Shown here one piece after another: positions 1-8,891 of a DNA stretch of 64,000 nucleotides; the stretch's first letter is position 1, and every line of letters begins with the position of its first letter. Where the stretch lies: the NCBI RefSeq assembly GCF_030544485.1, contig NZ_CP130610.1:3906001-3970000 (forward strand), written 5' to 3'. This stretch comes from Halomonas sp. HAL1. GTDB taxonomy: Bacteria > Pseudomonadota > Gammaproteobacteria > Pseudomonadales > Halomonadaceae. The position numbers and the translations under genes were made by a program. Under the pieces are notes generated by a model. The model had not been told where the DNA came from. It saw only the letters and a program-made list of their open reading frames with translations, and made no database searches.

Positions 1-1558
1 CCGCTTCAATGCCAGAGGCTCCGACTGTCAGCTGTATATTGCCGTTGGCCATAAAAATCCAGTCGAACATATAATCGTAGTTGCCAATGGTGCTGACCCA
101 ACGAACAACCAGTTCCCGGCGCTCACGGCTTTCGTTACCAGGGCTGCTGCCTAGCATTTCGGTGTGCTTGAATTCCGGACCTGCATAGCGCTCAAATACT
201 GCGATGGCATTAGGAATAGTAAAGGGATCGCCATTGTTATCCGCCAGAGTAGCTGGCAGCAGTGTTGCGTTGGCGGGAACATCGGTACCGAGAACCAGCG
301 GCGAGGTAAGATTACCCATCCCATATTCACCGGAGTCGAGATAGGCTTTGAAGTACCAGCCTACATCAGGATCACCGTAAGGCACGATCATGCCGCCCAA
401 TGAACCTTCGTACATGACCTTTCGTTTTTCACCCTGGTCATTATAGGTAAGAGTCGAGATGACGGGGCCAACACGAGAATCCAGTTTGAGGTGGAAGTCC
501 CAGTTCTGCCAGTGGATCATGTTGTCCGACATGGACACATTTTTGCCTTCCGGCTCCATCGTCACCAGCGGTTTGACGTCAGCCATATTATTCTGGTCGC
601 GTCCGTCATAAGGGCGTGGAGTCATAGGTATGGGCACAACGCCTTCGTCCTCGATCTTCAAGATGCTGCTGTCTTCCAGGTCAACGACCGCGACGAGGTT
701 TTCGATCGGGTGTGCCCAGTAATTGCCATCGCCGACATCAAGATAGGACACCACCTTCAACAGCCTAGATTCTTGTTCCAGACCATCTTCTCCATCAAAG
801 TAACCAACCGTAAGCGGGGTACCAACTACCTTGTCAGTATCGTCGATTCCGCGTTTCCTCAACGCCTCTTTGTAGGCTTCGCTTTCGGCAATGATTTCCT
901 GGACAGCCATAAAGTCATCGAAGGTGATCATGCCGTGAGCGCCCTCGATATGTTCCCATCGAAGTATGTCGCCGGAGGCAAGATCCAGGGTGCCTTCGAT
1001 CACTTTTCTGCCGTCCAGAACGGTGAATTCGGCATGGCGTTCAAAATCATGGGAGCCACCAAATGACCACTCCCAAACACTGCTCTTGTCTGGGTCCGCC
1101 AACCTAATTTCGGTAAAACGCATATTGTCCTTGTAATGCGTTGATGCCTTGACTGCATCTGCGGCCTGGCTAATCTCCTCGGCTGTTAGTGAGTCGAGGG
1201 GATGATTCCGACCTTCCGTACGTAGGGTCTGCGGCACATGGTCCTTGAAAAGATCGTGCACAAAGCTGCGCTCTACCATGACTTCACCGTCATGCAGTTT
1301 TGGTGGAGCAGAAAGTTCAACGGATTCTCCGTTGTAAAACGCCTGAGTTCCACCAAGGGGCACCCGTATTTCGGCCTCCCCAGAGATGATTAACAGTTCA
1401 CTGTTATCATCATTGAGTTCATAGGTTGCTCCTGAAGAACTGAGCGCCTGATCTATTGGCAGATAATCTGCTGAACCACCATGAGCCATGGTGGTAGGGC
1501 TCGCTAGTAGAAGGGATGATGCAAGCGATAGGGCGAGTAAAGTCTTCTTGTTGTCCAT
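1..1558 (-). CDS. Copper-containing primary amine oxidase (5' part, runs off window)
   Basis: Oxidises primary amines to aldehydes with release of ammonia and peroxide, in the periplasm. The reading frame starts at ATG 1558 behind a CAGGAG ribosome site and is open to base 1. The first ~26 residues are a typical Sec signal peptide ending near TTMAHG. The catalytic-domain landmarks are present: YLDSGEYG with the catalytic-base Asp at about residue 408, and TIGNYDY with Tyr 494 as the precursor of the topaquinone cofactor. The copper-binding His-x-His lies further downstream, beyond the window edge. About 519 residues are visible; family members run about 640-760. The family is clear (TynA/MaoA type) but the preferred amine is not. 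A phenylethylamine or histamine-type substrate is possible. Confidence 0.9.
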   Translation of the reverse strand, partial: MDNKKTLLALSLASSLLLASPTTMAHGGSADYLPIDQALSSSGATYELNDDNSELLIISGEAEIRVPLGGTQAFYNGESVELSAPPKLHDGEVMVERSFVHDLFKDHVPQTLRTEGRNHPLDSLTAEEISQAADAVKASTHYKDNMRFTEIRLADPDKSSVWEWSFGGSHDFERHAEFTVLDGRKVIEGTLDLASGDILRWEHIEGAHGMITFDDFMAVQEIIAESEAYKEALRKRGIDDTDKVVGTPLTVGYFDGEDGLEQESRLLKVVSYLDVGDGNYWAHPIENLVAVVDLEDSSILKIEDEGVVPIPMTPRPYDGRDQNNMADVKPLVTMEPEGKNVSMSDNMIHWQNWDFHLKLDSRVGPVISTLTYNDQGEKRKVMYEGSLGGMIVPYGDPDVGWYFKAYLDSGEYGMGNLTSPLVLGTDVPANATLLPATLADNNGDPFTIPNAIAVFERYAGPEFKHTEMLGSSPGNESRERRELVVRWVSTIGNYDYMFDWIFMANGNIQLTVGASGIEA

Positions 1559-2128
1559 GATCACTCCTGACAATGGTTCCAATGTTAGATGAAGGTTCGG
1601 TACTGTTACGATACCGATAGCCGAGCGGCTGCCATGTTAGAGAGCGCCTCCAACCAAGTTTTGATAAGAATAGAAATATCAGTTTAGAAGCCCATGGACT
1701 TTTGATTTGGTGCCAGTCCTTTGTGGAAACGTGCCATGCAGAGGAAAAGCGATATATTTCGATTACAAATGGGAACTAAACCGGAAGATTAAGGAAAGCT
1801 TAAAAAGAAATTTATTGAATACTACGCTGTAAATTACGCCATCTCATGCCACTACGGACATAGCGTCAAGCTGCTACTAGTCGCCTAAAAAACTGCCGAT
1901 ATGTGCAGTCATATCTAAACGCTGCCCTGAATACAGTTCGTTAGAACACAATTGCACATTTGCCTTATGTCCAACGAGAGCGGTTTTAAGTTGGGAAAGG
2001 GATCCTAAATACTCAATGATTGCAAAATTAGTATTTATTACGAGGAGTGACTCCGACTAAACGACGTTGGCCCACGCACCTAGACTTCTCTAAGATCAGA
2101 GTTACTTTTTTCTTTAAGAGCCGCCCTT
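1559..2128. other. 570-base divergent intergenic region
   Basis: Separates the leftward amine oxidase from the rightward metY. I find no credible gene. Besides the dyad at 1597-1617 there is a second perfect one, GATATG-6-CATATC, at 1898-1915. The stretch is AT-rich compared with its flanks. No recognisable SAM-responsive riboswitch was seen before metY. Confidence 0.5.
1597..1617. promoter_or_regulatory. Inverted repeat upstream of the amine oxidase
   Basis: TCGGTA (1597-1602) and TACCGA (1612-1617) form a perfect 6-bp dyad with a 9-base spacer, 39-59 bases before the amine oxidase start. Position and symmetry suit an operator for an unidentified regulator. The role is inferred only. Confidence 0.3.
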
Positions 2129-3403
2129 ATGAAACCTGAAACTATCGCCCTTCACCATGGCTACGTGCCGGATTCACAGAATGCCGTTGCGGTGCCGATT
2201 CATCAGACCACCTCGTTCTCATTTGACAGTGCGCAGCACGCAGCGGACCTGTTTGATTTGAAAGTGGAGGGAAATATCTATTCCCGCATTATGAACCCTA
2301 CCTGTGCCGTTCTGGAGCAGCGAGTGGCTGCGCTGGAAGGCGGCATTGCAGGCCTAGCGGTAGCATCGGGGATGGCCGCAATCACCTATGCTATTCAAAC
2401 CATCGCCGAAGCGGGCGATAACATCGTGTCGATTAGCGAGCTGTATGGCGGTACCTACAACCTGTTTGCTCACACGTTGCCGCGTCAGGGTATTCAGGTG
2501 CGGTTTGCCGATAAAGATGATATTGCGGGCATCGAAGCGCTGATTGATGAACGCACTAAAGCAGTGTTTTGCGAAAGTATCGGCAACCCCTCAGGTGGCG
2601 TCGTCGATCTGCGTGCGCTTGCCGATGCAGCCCATCGTCACGGAGTGCCGGTGATAGTGGATAACACCACCGCCACGCCATTTTTATGTCGACCAATTGA
2701 GCATGGAGCGGATATTGTCGTCCATTCGGCGACCAAGTATATCGGCGGCCACGGCACCACGGTGGGTGGAGTCATTGTGGATTCAGGAAAATTCCCCTGG
2801 GCTGAACATGCCAGCCGGTTCTCGCTGCTGAACGAGCCGGATGTCTCCTATCATGGCGTTAGCTATACCCGCGATGTGGGCGATGCAGCATTTATTACCC
2901 GAGCCCGGGTAGTACCGTTACGCAATATGGGGGCGGCATTATCTGCTCAGGCGGCCTGGAACCTTCTGCAGGGGCTGGAAACGTTGTCACTGAGGATAGA
3001 GCGTATTTGCGCTAACGCGCTGGCGGTGGCGAAGCACCTAGAAAGCCATCCCCAGGTGGCGTGGGTGCACTATGCAGGATTGGAGAGCCACCCAGACCAC
3101 GCACTCGCGCACCGCTATATGCACGGTCATGCCTCGGGCATTCTTAGCTTTGGTATTGTGGGCGGCCAAGCTGCTGGAGAGCGCTTTTATGATGCGCTAT
3201 CGCTCATTCTGCGGCTGGTGAATATCGGCGATGCCAAGAGTTGTTCCTCTATTCCGGCATCTACCACGCACCGCCAGCTAAATGACCAAGAGCTAAAAAC
3301 AGCGGGCGTTACCCCCGATATGGTGCGCCTGTCGATTGGCATCGAGCATATTGACGACCTGCTGGCGGATATCGATCAGGCGCTAACCTCTTCCCAAGAC
3401 TAG
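2129..3403 (+). CDS. metY: O-acetylhomoserine sulfhydrylase (aminocarboxypropyltransferase)
   Basis: PLP enzyme of the Cys/Met-metabolism family. It converts O-acetyl-L-homoserine plus sulfide (or methanethiol) to homocysteine (or methionine) in the cytoplasm. At 424 residues it has the length usual for MetY and is longer than MetB/MetC (~390). Visible landmarks are YSRIMNPT near 51 (phosphate-binding Tyr from the neighbouring subunit), the cofactor Asp in VDNT (~178) and the Schiff-base Lys 203 in HSATKYIGGHG. The ATG start follows a weak ribosome site. It stands alone: the upstream gene is divergent and the downstream regulator is convergent. O-succinylhomoserine as substrate cannot be excluded from motifs alone. 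Confidence 0.9.
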   Translation: MKPETIALHHGYVPDSQNAVAVPIHQTTSFSFDSAQHAADLFDLKVEGNIYSRIMNPTCAVLEQRVAALEGGIAGLAVASGMAAITYAIQTIAEAGDNIVSISELYGGTYNLFAHTLPRQGIQVRFADKDDIAGIEALIDERTKAVFCESIGNPSGGVVDLRALADAAHRHGVPVIVDNTTATPFLCRPIEHGADIVVHSATKYIGGHGTTVGGVIVDSGKFPWAEHASRFSLLNEPDVSYHGVSYTRDVGDAAFITRARVVPLRNMGAALSAQAAWNLLQGLETLSLRIERICANALAVAKHLESHPQVAWVHYAGLESHPDHALAHRYMHGHASGILSFGIVGGQAAGERFYDALSLILRLVNIGDAKSCSSIPASTTHRQLNDQELKTAGVTPDMVRLSIGIEHIDDLLADIDQALTSSQD

Positions 3404-3507
3404 CGGTGCGTTTTAGGTGCCTGACTATGACTAAGCCACCCTAGCAGCTCACCCTTCCGCATGCCTCAGAGATAGAGCGTCTCTAGTTACAGATTTCGTC
3501 CAGCACC

Positions 3508-4509
3508 TTAGCGCTTATTGGCAGTAGCGCTGGGCGCTTCACCGAAGCGTTTCCGGTAGGCGCGGGTAAAATGCGCTGGCTGGCTAAAGCCTGTGGCCAA
3601 GGCTGCTTCGGTCACAAGGCTGCGGCTATCGGTAAGTAGTTGACGAGCACGATCCAGTCTCATTCCTAGGTAACACTGCTGAGGGGTTTCGTCAAAATGG
3701 CGCTGGAATAACCGTGTCAGCTGCCGCTGAGACTGTCCCACCAGGCGACACACCTCTGGGATAGGTAGCGCCTGTACCAGATTGGCCTCCATCACCGCCA
3801 ATGTCTGCGTCACGCTGCGCGGCAGTTCTCCGAAGTGTTGGCGTGGGGTATCGCCGCCGTCATCGCGAGGCCTTGCGTGAATCAATTGCCGCCCCACGGC
3901 ATCAGCCAGAGCGGGTCCATAAGCATGCTCTATCCACGCCAGCATCATGTCGATGCTCCCCGACCCACCGGAGCCAGTCAGACGCATAGCGTCGAACTCG
4001 TAGTGGGTTAGGCTAATTTCTAACGTCGGAAACTCACGACGAAAGGCTGGCACGCTCTCCCAATGCAGGGCCACACGATGGCCGGCCAGCACCCCCGCAC
4101 GCGCCAATATGAAGGGCGCCGTATCCAGCCCACCCAGCCAGCCACCGTGAGCGGCAATACGTCTCAGCACGGCACGATCCTGAGAACTCACCGTCGCCTC
4201 CGCTTCGTAAGAAGAAACCACCATCAGGCGTGACGCATCCTCCAGCGACGACAGAGTTCCGTCCACGTCAATGCGCACCCCGTTACTGGCCACCACAGCA
4301 TCGCCATACGCGGAGAGCAACCGCCAAGCAAAGAGGTGACGGCCGAAGCGATTGGCCACACGCAGCGGCTCAAGTAGACAGAAAAGGGTCAGCATGGAGA
4401 AGCGCGGCACCAGCCACACGTTGAGGGTGTGTTCTGCCTGTTCCGGTGTTAGAAGGGGCGGCGAATCTGGGCGCGGATATGGCCATGGGGCGTTGGTGGC
4501 GTCATTCAT
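3508..4509 (-). CDS. GlxA/GbdR-type transcriptional regulator (DJ-1/PfpI + AraC HTH)
   Basis: A 333-residue regulator. The N-terminal ~190 residues match the DJ-1/PfpI-like fold of GlxA-type proteins (LVPRFSMLTLFCLLEPLRVAN, then GGLDTAPFILARAGVL). The C-terminal ~100 residues are an AraC double helix-turn-helix (AALATGFSQPAHFTRAYRKRFG). This architecture is shared with GbdR and CdhR, which sense glycine betaine and carnitine in pseudomonads. The start at 4509 is preferred over an open frame reaching 4644, because the longer form would run into the divergent tmpA-like gene at 4612. The 102-base divergent spacer implies that it controls the oxygenase operon. The effector is unknown, but a quaternary ammonium compound is likely. 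Confidence 0.85.
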   Translation of the reverse strand: MNDATNAPWPYPRPDSPPLLTPEQAEHTLNVWLVPRFSMLTLFCLLEPLRVANRFGRHLFAWRLLSAYGDAVVASNGVRIDVDGTLSSLEDASRLMVVSSYEAEATVSSQDRAVLRRIAAHGGWLGGLDTAPFILARAGVLAGHRVALHWESVPAFRREFPTLEISLTHYEFDAMRLTGSGGSGSIDMMLAWIEHAYGPALADAVGRQLIHARPRDDGGDTPRQHFGELPRSVTQTLAVMEANLVQALPIPEVCRLVGQSQRQLTRLFQRHFDETPQQCYLGMRLDRARQLLTDSRSLVTEAALATGFSQPAHFTRAYRKRFGEAPSATANKR

Positions 4510-4611
4510 GGCTAATATAGTCAAGCATGCGGCCAATACTATCAAGTCAGGGCTAATTGAGGCGGTTACCATAGAATTAGTTTCCCTAACACAACCTATG
4601 GAGGCGCCGCT

Positions 4612-5730
4612 ATGACACAGGTCATTACTCAGGCCAATTGCCAACGCCTAGTTCTCGATCACCAGGGCCAGAGGTACGAATACACCGCCCTATGGCTACG
4701 CGAACGCAGTCCCGATGACGAAACCAGAGACCCCTATACCGGTCAACGCCTAATTGAGGCCGCTGAGCTACCACTCGATCTAGCCATCGAGACTGCCGGG
4801 GTCGCTGACGGACAACTGAATTTGAGTTTCAGTGACGGACATCACACTACTTTTGAGCTTGCGATTCTGTTCGACGAGCAGGCCAGCGACTTACCCCGTC
4901 AACTCTGGGATGCCACGGGGGCGCCTCACCCAAAAGCGGACTTCGCCACCGCCCTTGAAGACGACTCAGCGCTATTAGAGATGTTAGAAGCGCTGCATCG
5001 CAACGGGTTCGTGATCGTCTCCGGAGTACCCGCCGACACGGACGGCATGCAACCGCTTATCGACCGCATTGGGCCGCTACGGCGCACCAACTGGGGCGGC
5101 ATCGCCGACGTTAAATCGGTGGCCAACGCCTATGACCTAACCATGACCCAGCGTGGTCTAGAGCCGCATACGGACAACCCCTACCGGGACCCTATTCCAG
5201 GCTACATATGGCTACACTGCCTGGCCAACGCCGCCGAGGGCGGCGACAGCACTTTAGCCGATGGCTTTATGGCGGCCCACCTGCTTCGCCAGCGCGACCC
5301 AAGCGCCTACGAATGCCTCACTAGGGTGACGCCTAGCTTTCGCTATTGCGACGCCGATACTTATTTGGAAAGCGAGGGGCCGCTGATCGAGCTGGACAGC
5401 CGAGGCGACCCCGTTCGGGTGCGTTATTCCAACCGTACCGAAGGCATACCTGCGCTGCCCGTAGAAGAACTGGAAGCTTACTATGCCGCCCGCAAGGCCT
5501 TCTATCAGCTGATCACTGGCGAAGAACTGACCCTGCACCTCAAACTCGACCAGGGCCAGATGCTGATCATAGATAACTATCGACTGTTGCACGGACGCAG
5601 TGCCTTCCAGCTTGCTGGCGGCGTGCGCCATATGCGCCAAGGCTACGTTGATCGCGATAGTACCATCAGCCGCCGCCGCGTATTGCGTCACCACTTCGCC
5701 ACTCCCCAGGCCCAAGGAGAACCTGCATGA
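4612..5730 (+). CDS. tmpA: 2-oxoglutarate/Fe(II) dioxygenase, TmpA-like (2-trimethylammonioethylphosphonate hydroxylase)
   Basis: TauD/TfdA-family dioxygenase with an N-terminal DUF971-like region (~1-95), the architecture of gamma-butyrobetaine hydroxylases. The iron triad is visible: H186 and D188 in EPHTDNPYRD, and H327 in LLHGRSAF. An Arg around 339-342 would bind 2-oxoglutarate. The cysteines that hold zinc in mammalian butyrobetaine hydroxylase are absent. ATG overlaps the next gene by 4 bases (ATGA), and that neighbour is a PhnZ/TmpB-type HD oxygenase. In the characterised TmpA/TmpB pair this pairing hydroxylates 2-(trimethylammonio)ethylphosphonate at C1, after which the C-P bond is cleaved to glycine betaine and phosphate. 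Plain gamma-butyrobetaine hydroxylase is the alternative; the neighbour favours TmpA. Confidence 0.75.
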   Translation: MTQVITQANCQRLVLDHQGQRYEYTALWLRERSPDDETRDPYTGQRLIEAAELPLDLAIETAGVADGQLNLSFSDGHHTTFELAILFDEQASDLPRQLWDATGAPHPKADFATALEDDSALLEMLEALHRNGFVIVSGVPADTDGMQPLIDRIGPLRRTNWGGIADVKSVANAYDLTMTQRGLEPHTDNPYRDPIPGYIWLHCLANAAEGGDSTLADGFMAAHLLRQRDPSAYECLTRVTPSFRYCDADTYLESEGPLIELDSRGDPVRVRYSNRTEGIPALPVEELEAYYAARKAFYQLITGEELTLHLKLDQGQMLIIDNYRLLHGRSAFQLAGGVRHMRQGYVDRDSTISRRRVLRHHFATPQAQGEPA

Positions 5731-6314
5731 ATCAAGCTCGATTTCGCTACTTCGGCGAGGCCCAGCGGGACGACTGGGTGCTGATTGATGCCCGCTTCCG
5801 TGACTATGTCGCCGATACCCCGCGCCGGGTGCTCGCCCACTTACACAATTTGGCCGGCGACCACCACGGCTATCCGGTGGATCGCTATGAACACAGCCTA
5901 CAGACCGCCACTCGGGCGCTGCGTGATGGTGCCGATGAGGAGATGGTGGTCTGCGCGCTACTCCATGATATCGGCGACGACCTGACCCCAGCTAACCACG
6001 CAGAGATTGCCGCGGCTATCCTTGAGCCCTTCGTCGATCCACTCAACGTCTGGATGATTCGCAACCATGAACTTTTTCAGGGCTATCACTACCAGCATTT
6101 CTTCGGACAAGATCCACACGCTCGTGAGCAGTATCGCGACCACCCGGCCTATGAGCGCACCGTGCGTTTCTGCGACCACTGGGATCAGGCCAGCTTTGAC
6201 CCGGATTATGACACCCTGCCCCTGGAGTACTTCGTCCCCATGGTAGAGAGAGTTCTGGGACGAACGCCTCGCGGCGGCCTCCCCACGCCGCTGCCCGAGG
6301 AGTCGCTACGATGA
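5727..6314 (+). CDS. tmpB: HD-domain mixed-valent di-iron oxygenase, TmpB/PhnZ-like
   Basis: A 195-residue HD-domain protein. Candidate iron ligands in order are H56, H80-D81 (LLHDIGDD), H91 (ANHAE), H114 (RNHELFQGYHY) and D150/D153. PhnZ and TmpB are HD proteins that use a di-iron centre and O2 to cleave the C-P bond of 1-hydroxyphosphonates. TmpB acts on the trimethylammonium compound and gives glycine betaine plus phosphate. The gene overlaps both neighbours by ATGA, so all three are translationally coupled. The Tyr/Glu pair that precedes the first ligand in PhnZ is not obvious here, which would fit a quaternary rather than a primary amine substrate. That reading is inference. Confidence 0.75.
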   Translation: MNQARFRYFGEAQRDDWVLIDARFRDYVADTPRRVLAHLHNLAGDHHGYPVDRYEHSLQTATRALRDGADEEMVVCALLHDIGDDLTPANHAEIAAAILEPFVDPLNVWMIRNHELFQGYHYQHFFGQDPHAREQYRDHPAYERTVRFCDHWDQASFDPDYDTLPLEYFVPMVERVLGRTPRGGLPTPLPEESLR

Positions 6315-7909
6315 GTCAGACCTGCGCCCAGTCGCTGCTGCGACTCTTGGATGCCTACGACGTAGATACCGTCTTCGGTATCCCCGGAGTACATACGATT
6401 GAGCTCTACCGCGCCTTGGGCGAGAGCCCAATCCGCCACGTCACCCCACGCCACGAGCAGGGCGCTGGCTTTATGGCCGACGGCTATGCCCGAGCCAGCG
6501 GCCGCCCTGCAGCCTGCTTTATCATCACCGGTCCCGGTATGACCAACATCGCCACCGCCATGGGCCAGGCCCTGGCTGACTCGGTGCCGATGCTGGTGAT
6601 CTCCAGCGTCAACCGCCGCGAGACCCTGGGGCGCGGCCAGGGGCGTCTTCACGAGCTGCCCAACCAGCAGCAAACTTTGGCCGGTGTCAGCGTCTTTAGC
6701 CACACCCTGCACGATCCAGCAGCACTGCCAGAACTCTTGGCACGCGCCTTTGCGATTTTTCGCGGCGCTCGGCCAGGGCCAGTGCACATCGAGATTCCCA
6801 TCGATCTATTCGTCGCCCCGGTTGCTGAGCAATTGCCGCGTCCGACCGAGGTGTTTCCCCCAGCTCCGGCACCCGCCGCCATTGCCCGCGCCGCCGAGTG
6901 GTTAAGCCAAGCGGAGCGCCCACTGTTGCTGTTAGGCGGCGGTTGCGTGGCTGCCCCCGAGGCCGCCCGTGCCTTGGTGGAGCGTCTGCAGGCCCCTGCC
7001 CTGACCACCATCAACGCTAAGGGCGTACTGGGACTCGATCATCCGCTCGACCTAGGCGCTACCATGAGCCTGCCCGCCGCACGCCGCCTAGCGGCCGACG
7101 CCGACGTCATCTTGGCGCTGGGCACCGAGCTGGGCGAGACCGACTACGATCTAGTCTTCGACGAGGGCTTTCAACTAGAGGGACGGTTAATCCGGGTGGA
7201 TATCGACCCTCAGCAGTTGGGACGCAACCAGGGGGCTGATTTAGCCATGGTTGCCGACGCTGGCGAGACGATGAACGCGCTGTTGCAGTCGCTACCAAAC
7301 AGCCATGGCCCTAACGGCCGCGCCGCCGAAGTGCGTCAAGCGCTCGCGCTCAATGAAGATCCCGAGCTAGCACCCTATATACCGCTCTTTGCCACCTTAA
7401 GGGCCGCGCTGCCCGAGGCGATTGTGGTAGGCGACTCCACCGGGCCGGTTTATGCCGGTAACTTCCTGGCTTCTTTGCCCGAGCCCCGTCGTTGGTTTAA
7501 CTCTGCCACTGGCTACGGCACCTTGGGTTATGGCCTGCCCGCCGCCCTCGGGGCTGCCCTAGCCTGCCCTGAACGCCCAGTGGTTGCCTTGGTGGGCGAC
7601 GGTGGTCTGCAGTTTGTACTCGGCGAGTTGGGCACCGCTCGCGATCTCCCTTATCCGGTAGCGGTGGTGATCTGGAACAACCAGGGCTACGACGAAATTC
7701 GCCGCTATATGGCCATGCACGAGGTACCCCAGTTGGGCGTCGATTTGACGGCGCCAGACTTTGCCCACCTGGCCAGTGCCTATACCTGCCGCTACCGGGC
7801 GGTGGCCGATTCAGCGTCTCTCTACAAAGCGCTCGCTCTTCTAGGCGACGAAGACTCACCGCTACTAATTGAAGTGGATGCTGCAGCCTGGATGAGCGCT
7901 TTGCAATAG
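6311..7909 (+). CDS. Thiamine-diphosphate-dependent 2-oxoacid decarboxylase-like enzyme
   Basis: A 532-residue member of the acetolactate synthase/5-guanidino-2-oxopentanoate decarboxylase superfamily. The N-terminal PYR domain carries the cofactor-activating Glu49 (TPRHEQGAGFMADGYA). A central NAD/FAD-like domain follows, then the C-terminal PP domain with the GDG...NN cofactor motif (LVGDGGLQ ... WNNQGYDEIRRYM). ATG overlaps tmpB by 4 bases. Co-translation with C-P oxygenases and a downstream aldehyde dehydrogenase suggests that it makes an aldehyde, for example from a trimethylammonio-2-oxoacid. This is not established. True acetolactate synthase is unlikely because no small subunit is present. 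Phosphonopyruvate decarboxylase is normally shorter. Confidence 0.75.
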   Translation: MSQTCAQSLLRLLDAYDVDTVFGIPGVHTIELYRALGESPIRHVTPRHEQGAGFMADGYARASGRPAACFIITGPGMTNIATAMGQALADSVPMLVISSVNRRETLGRGQGRLHELPNQQQTLAGVSVFSHTLHDPAALPELLARAFAIFRGARPGPVHIEIPIDLFVAPVAEQLPRPTEVFPPAPAPAAIARAAEWLSQAERPLLLLGGGCVAAPEAARALVERLQAPALTTINAKGVLGLDHPLDLGATMSLPAARRLAADADVILALGTELGETDYDLVFDEGFQLEGRLIRVDIDPQQLGRNQGADLAMVADAGETMNALLQSLPNSHGPNGRAAEVRQALALNEDPELAPYIPLFATLRAALPEAIVVGDSTGPVYAGNFLASLPEPRRWFNSATGYGTLGYGLPAALGAALACPERPVVALVGDGGLQFVLGELGTARDLPYPVAVVIWNNQGYDEIRRYMAMHEVPQLGVDLTAPDFAHLASAYTCRYRAVADSASLYKALALLGDEDSPLLIEVDAAAWMSALQ

Positions 7910-7952
7910 CAATAAATAATAGATCGATTAATAGACACATAAGGATCCTGAC

Positions 7953-8891
7953 ATGCGTAAAACACCTTTTATAACCACTCTCACCCTCATCGGCATGCTG
8001 CCCATCACCACCCAGGCCGCACAGGACGCCAGCGAAGAGCTGCGCTTAGTAGTCCCCCCCTGGCCGGGTGTCACCGTCAAATCAGAAATATTCTCCCAAT
8101 TAGTGAAACCGCTGGGGTACCAAGTTGAGGCGCTGGAAGTGAGCTCCACGGTGGGCTACCAGACCCTACAGAGCGACGAGGCCGATGCCTTCCTGGCCGG
8201 ATGGATGCCAGCCCAACAGGAAAGCTACGACGCCACCATGGCGGCCGGTGCCATAATCGATCTGGGCAACAATGTGGTAGGGGCCCGCATGGGTTTCGCG
8301 GTACCTGGCTACGTCCATGAAGCAGGTTTGACCAGCGCCGCACAGCTGGCCGATCCTGAGATTGCCGAGCGTTTTGAGCGCCGCATCTACAGCATCGAGA
8401 GCGGCTCCACGGTTACCGATATGCTCGAGAGCGCCATCGAGGCAGACACCTATGGTCTGGGCGACTGGGAAGGGATGCCCTCTTCCACGCCAGGCATGCT
8501 CAGCGAGGTGGCAGCCGCCGTGGACGAAGGCCGCTGGATTATGTTTTACGGCTGGACGCCCCATTGGATGATCCCCGAGTACGACGTGCACATCCTGGAT
8601 GATCCAGCGGGTGTTTATGGTGATAATAATGGTCGCAGCGACGTTAAAACCATCGTCGCTAAACGTTACGCCGAGGCCAACCCCAACCTCACCCTCTTGC
8701 TCGATCAGTTCACCTTCTCCGCCGACGAGCAGAGCGAATTCATCAGCGCCTTTAGCCTAGAGGAGCGCGATCTTGAGGCGGTTGCAAGAGAGTGGCTTGA
8801 AAACAACCCAGATAAAATAGCTAGTTTCCTGGAGGGCGTAACCACCCGAGACGGCAAGGATGCTCGTGCTGCCGTAGAGGCCAGCCTATGA
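7953..8891 (+). CDS. Glycine betaine/choline-type ABC substrate-binding protein (OpuAC family)
   Basis: A 312-residue periplasmic binding protein with a Sec signal peptide ending near TTQAAQD. It is of the OpuAC/ProX type that binds quaternary ammonium compounds through an aromatic cage; many Trp/Tyr are present (VVPPWPGVTV, FLAGWMPAQQ, MFYGWTPHWM). Ribosome site AAGGATCC precedes the ATG. No cognate permease or ATPase lies nearby, so it must borrow components encoded elsewhere or act as a sensor. Its place inside the oxygenase operon suggests that its ligand is the substrate of the pathway (betaine, choline or a trimethylammonium phosphonate). It overlaps the next gene by 4 bases. Confidence 0.85.
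   Translation: MRKTPFITTLTLIGMLPITTQAAQDASEELRLVVPPWPGVTVKSEIFSQLVKPLGYQVEALEVSSTVGYQTLQSDEADAFLAGWMPAQQESYDATMAAGAIIDLGNNVVGARMGFAVPGYVHEAGLTSAAQLADPEIAERFERRIYSIESGSTVTDMLESAIEADTYGLGDWEGMPSSTPGMLSEVAAAVDEGRWIMFYGWTPHWMIPEYDVHILDDPAGVYGDNNGRSDVKTIVAKRYAEANPNLTLLLDQFTFSADEQSEFISAFSLEERDLEAVAREWLENNPDKIASFLEGVTTRDGKDARAAVEASL

Noticed and set aside
491..1066. Long plus-strand open frame of about 190 codons
   Set aside because: It is the antisense shadow of the copper amine oxidase; the minus strand carries clear catalytic motifs and a signal peptide.
1559..2128. SAM or other methionine riboswitch before metY
   Set aside because: No conserved riboswitch core or terminator helix was recognised in the leader.
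4510..4644. N-terminal extension of the GlxA-type regulator
   Set aside because: It would overlap the divergent tmpA-like gene and has no family similarity; ATG 4509 fits better.
5254..5715. Minus-strand open frame of 153 codons
   Set aside because: Antisense to the tmpA-like dioxygenase, whose iron-binding motifs lie in the same bases.
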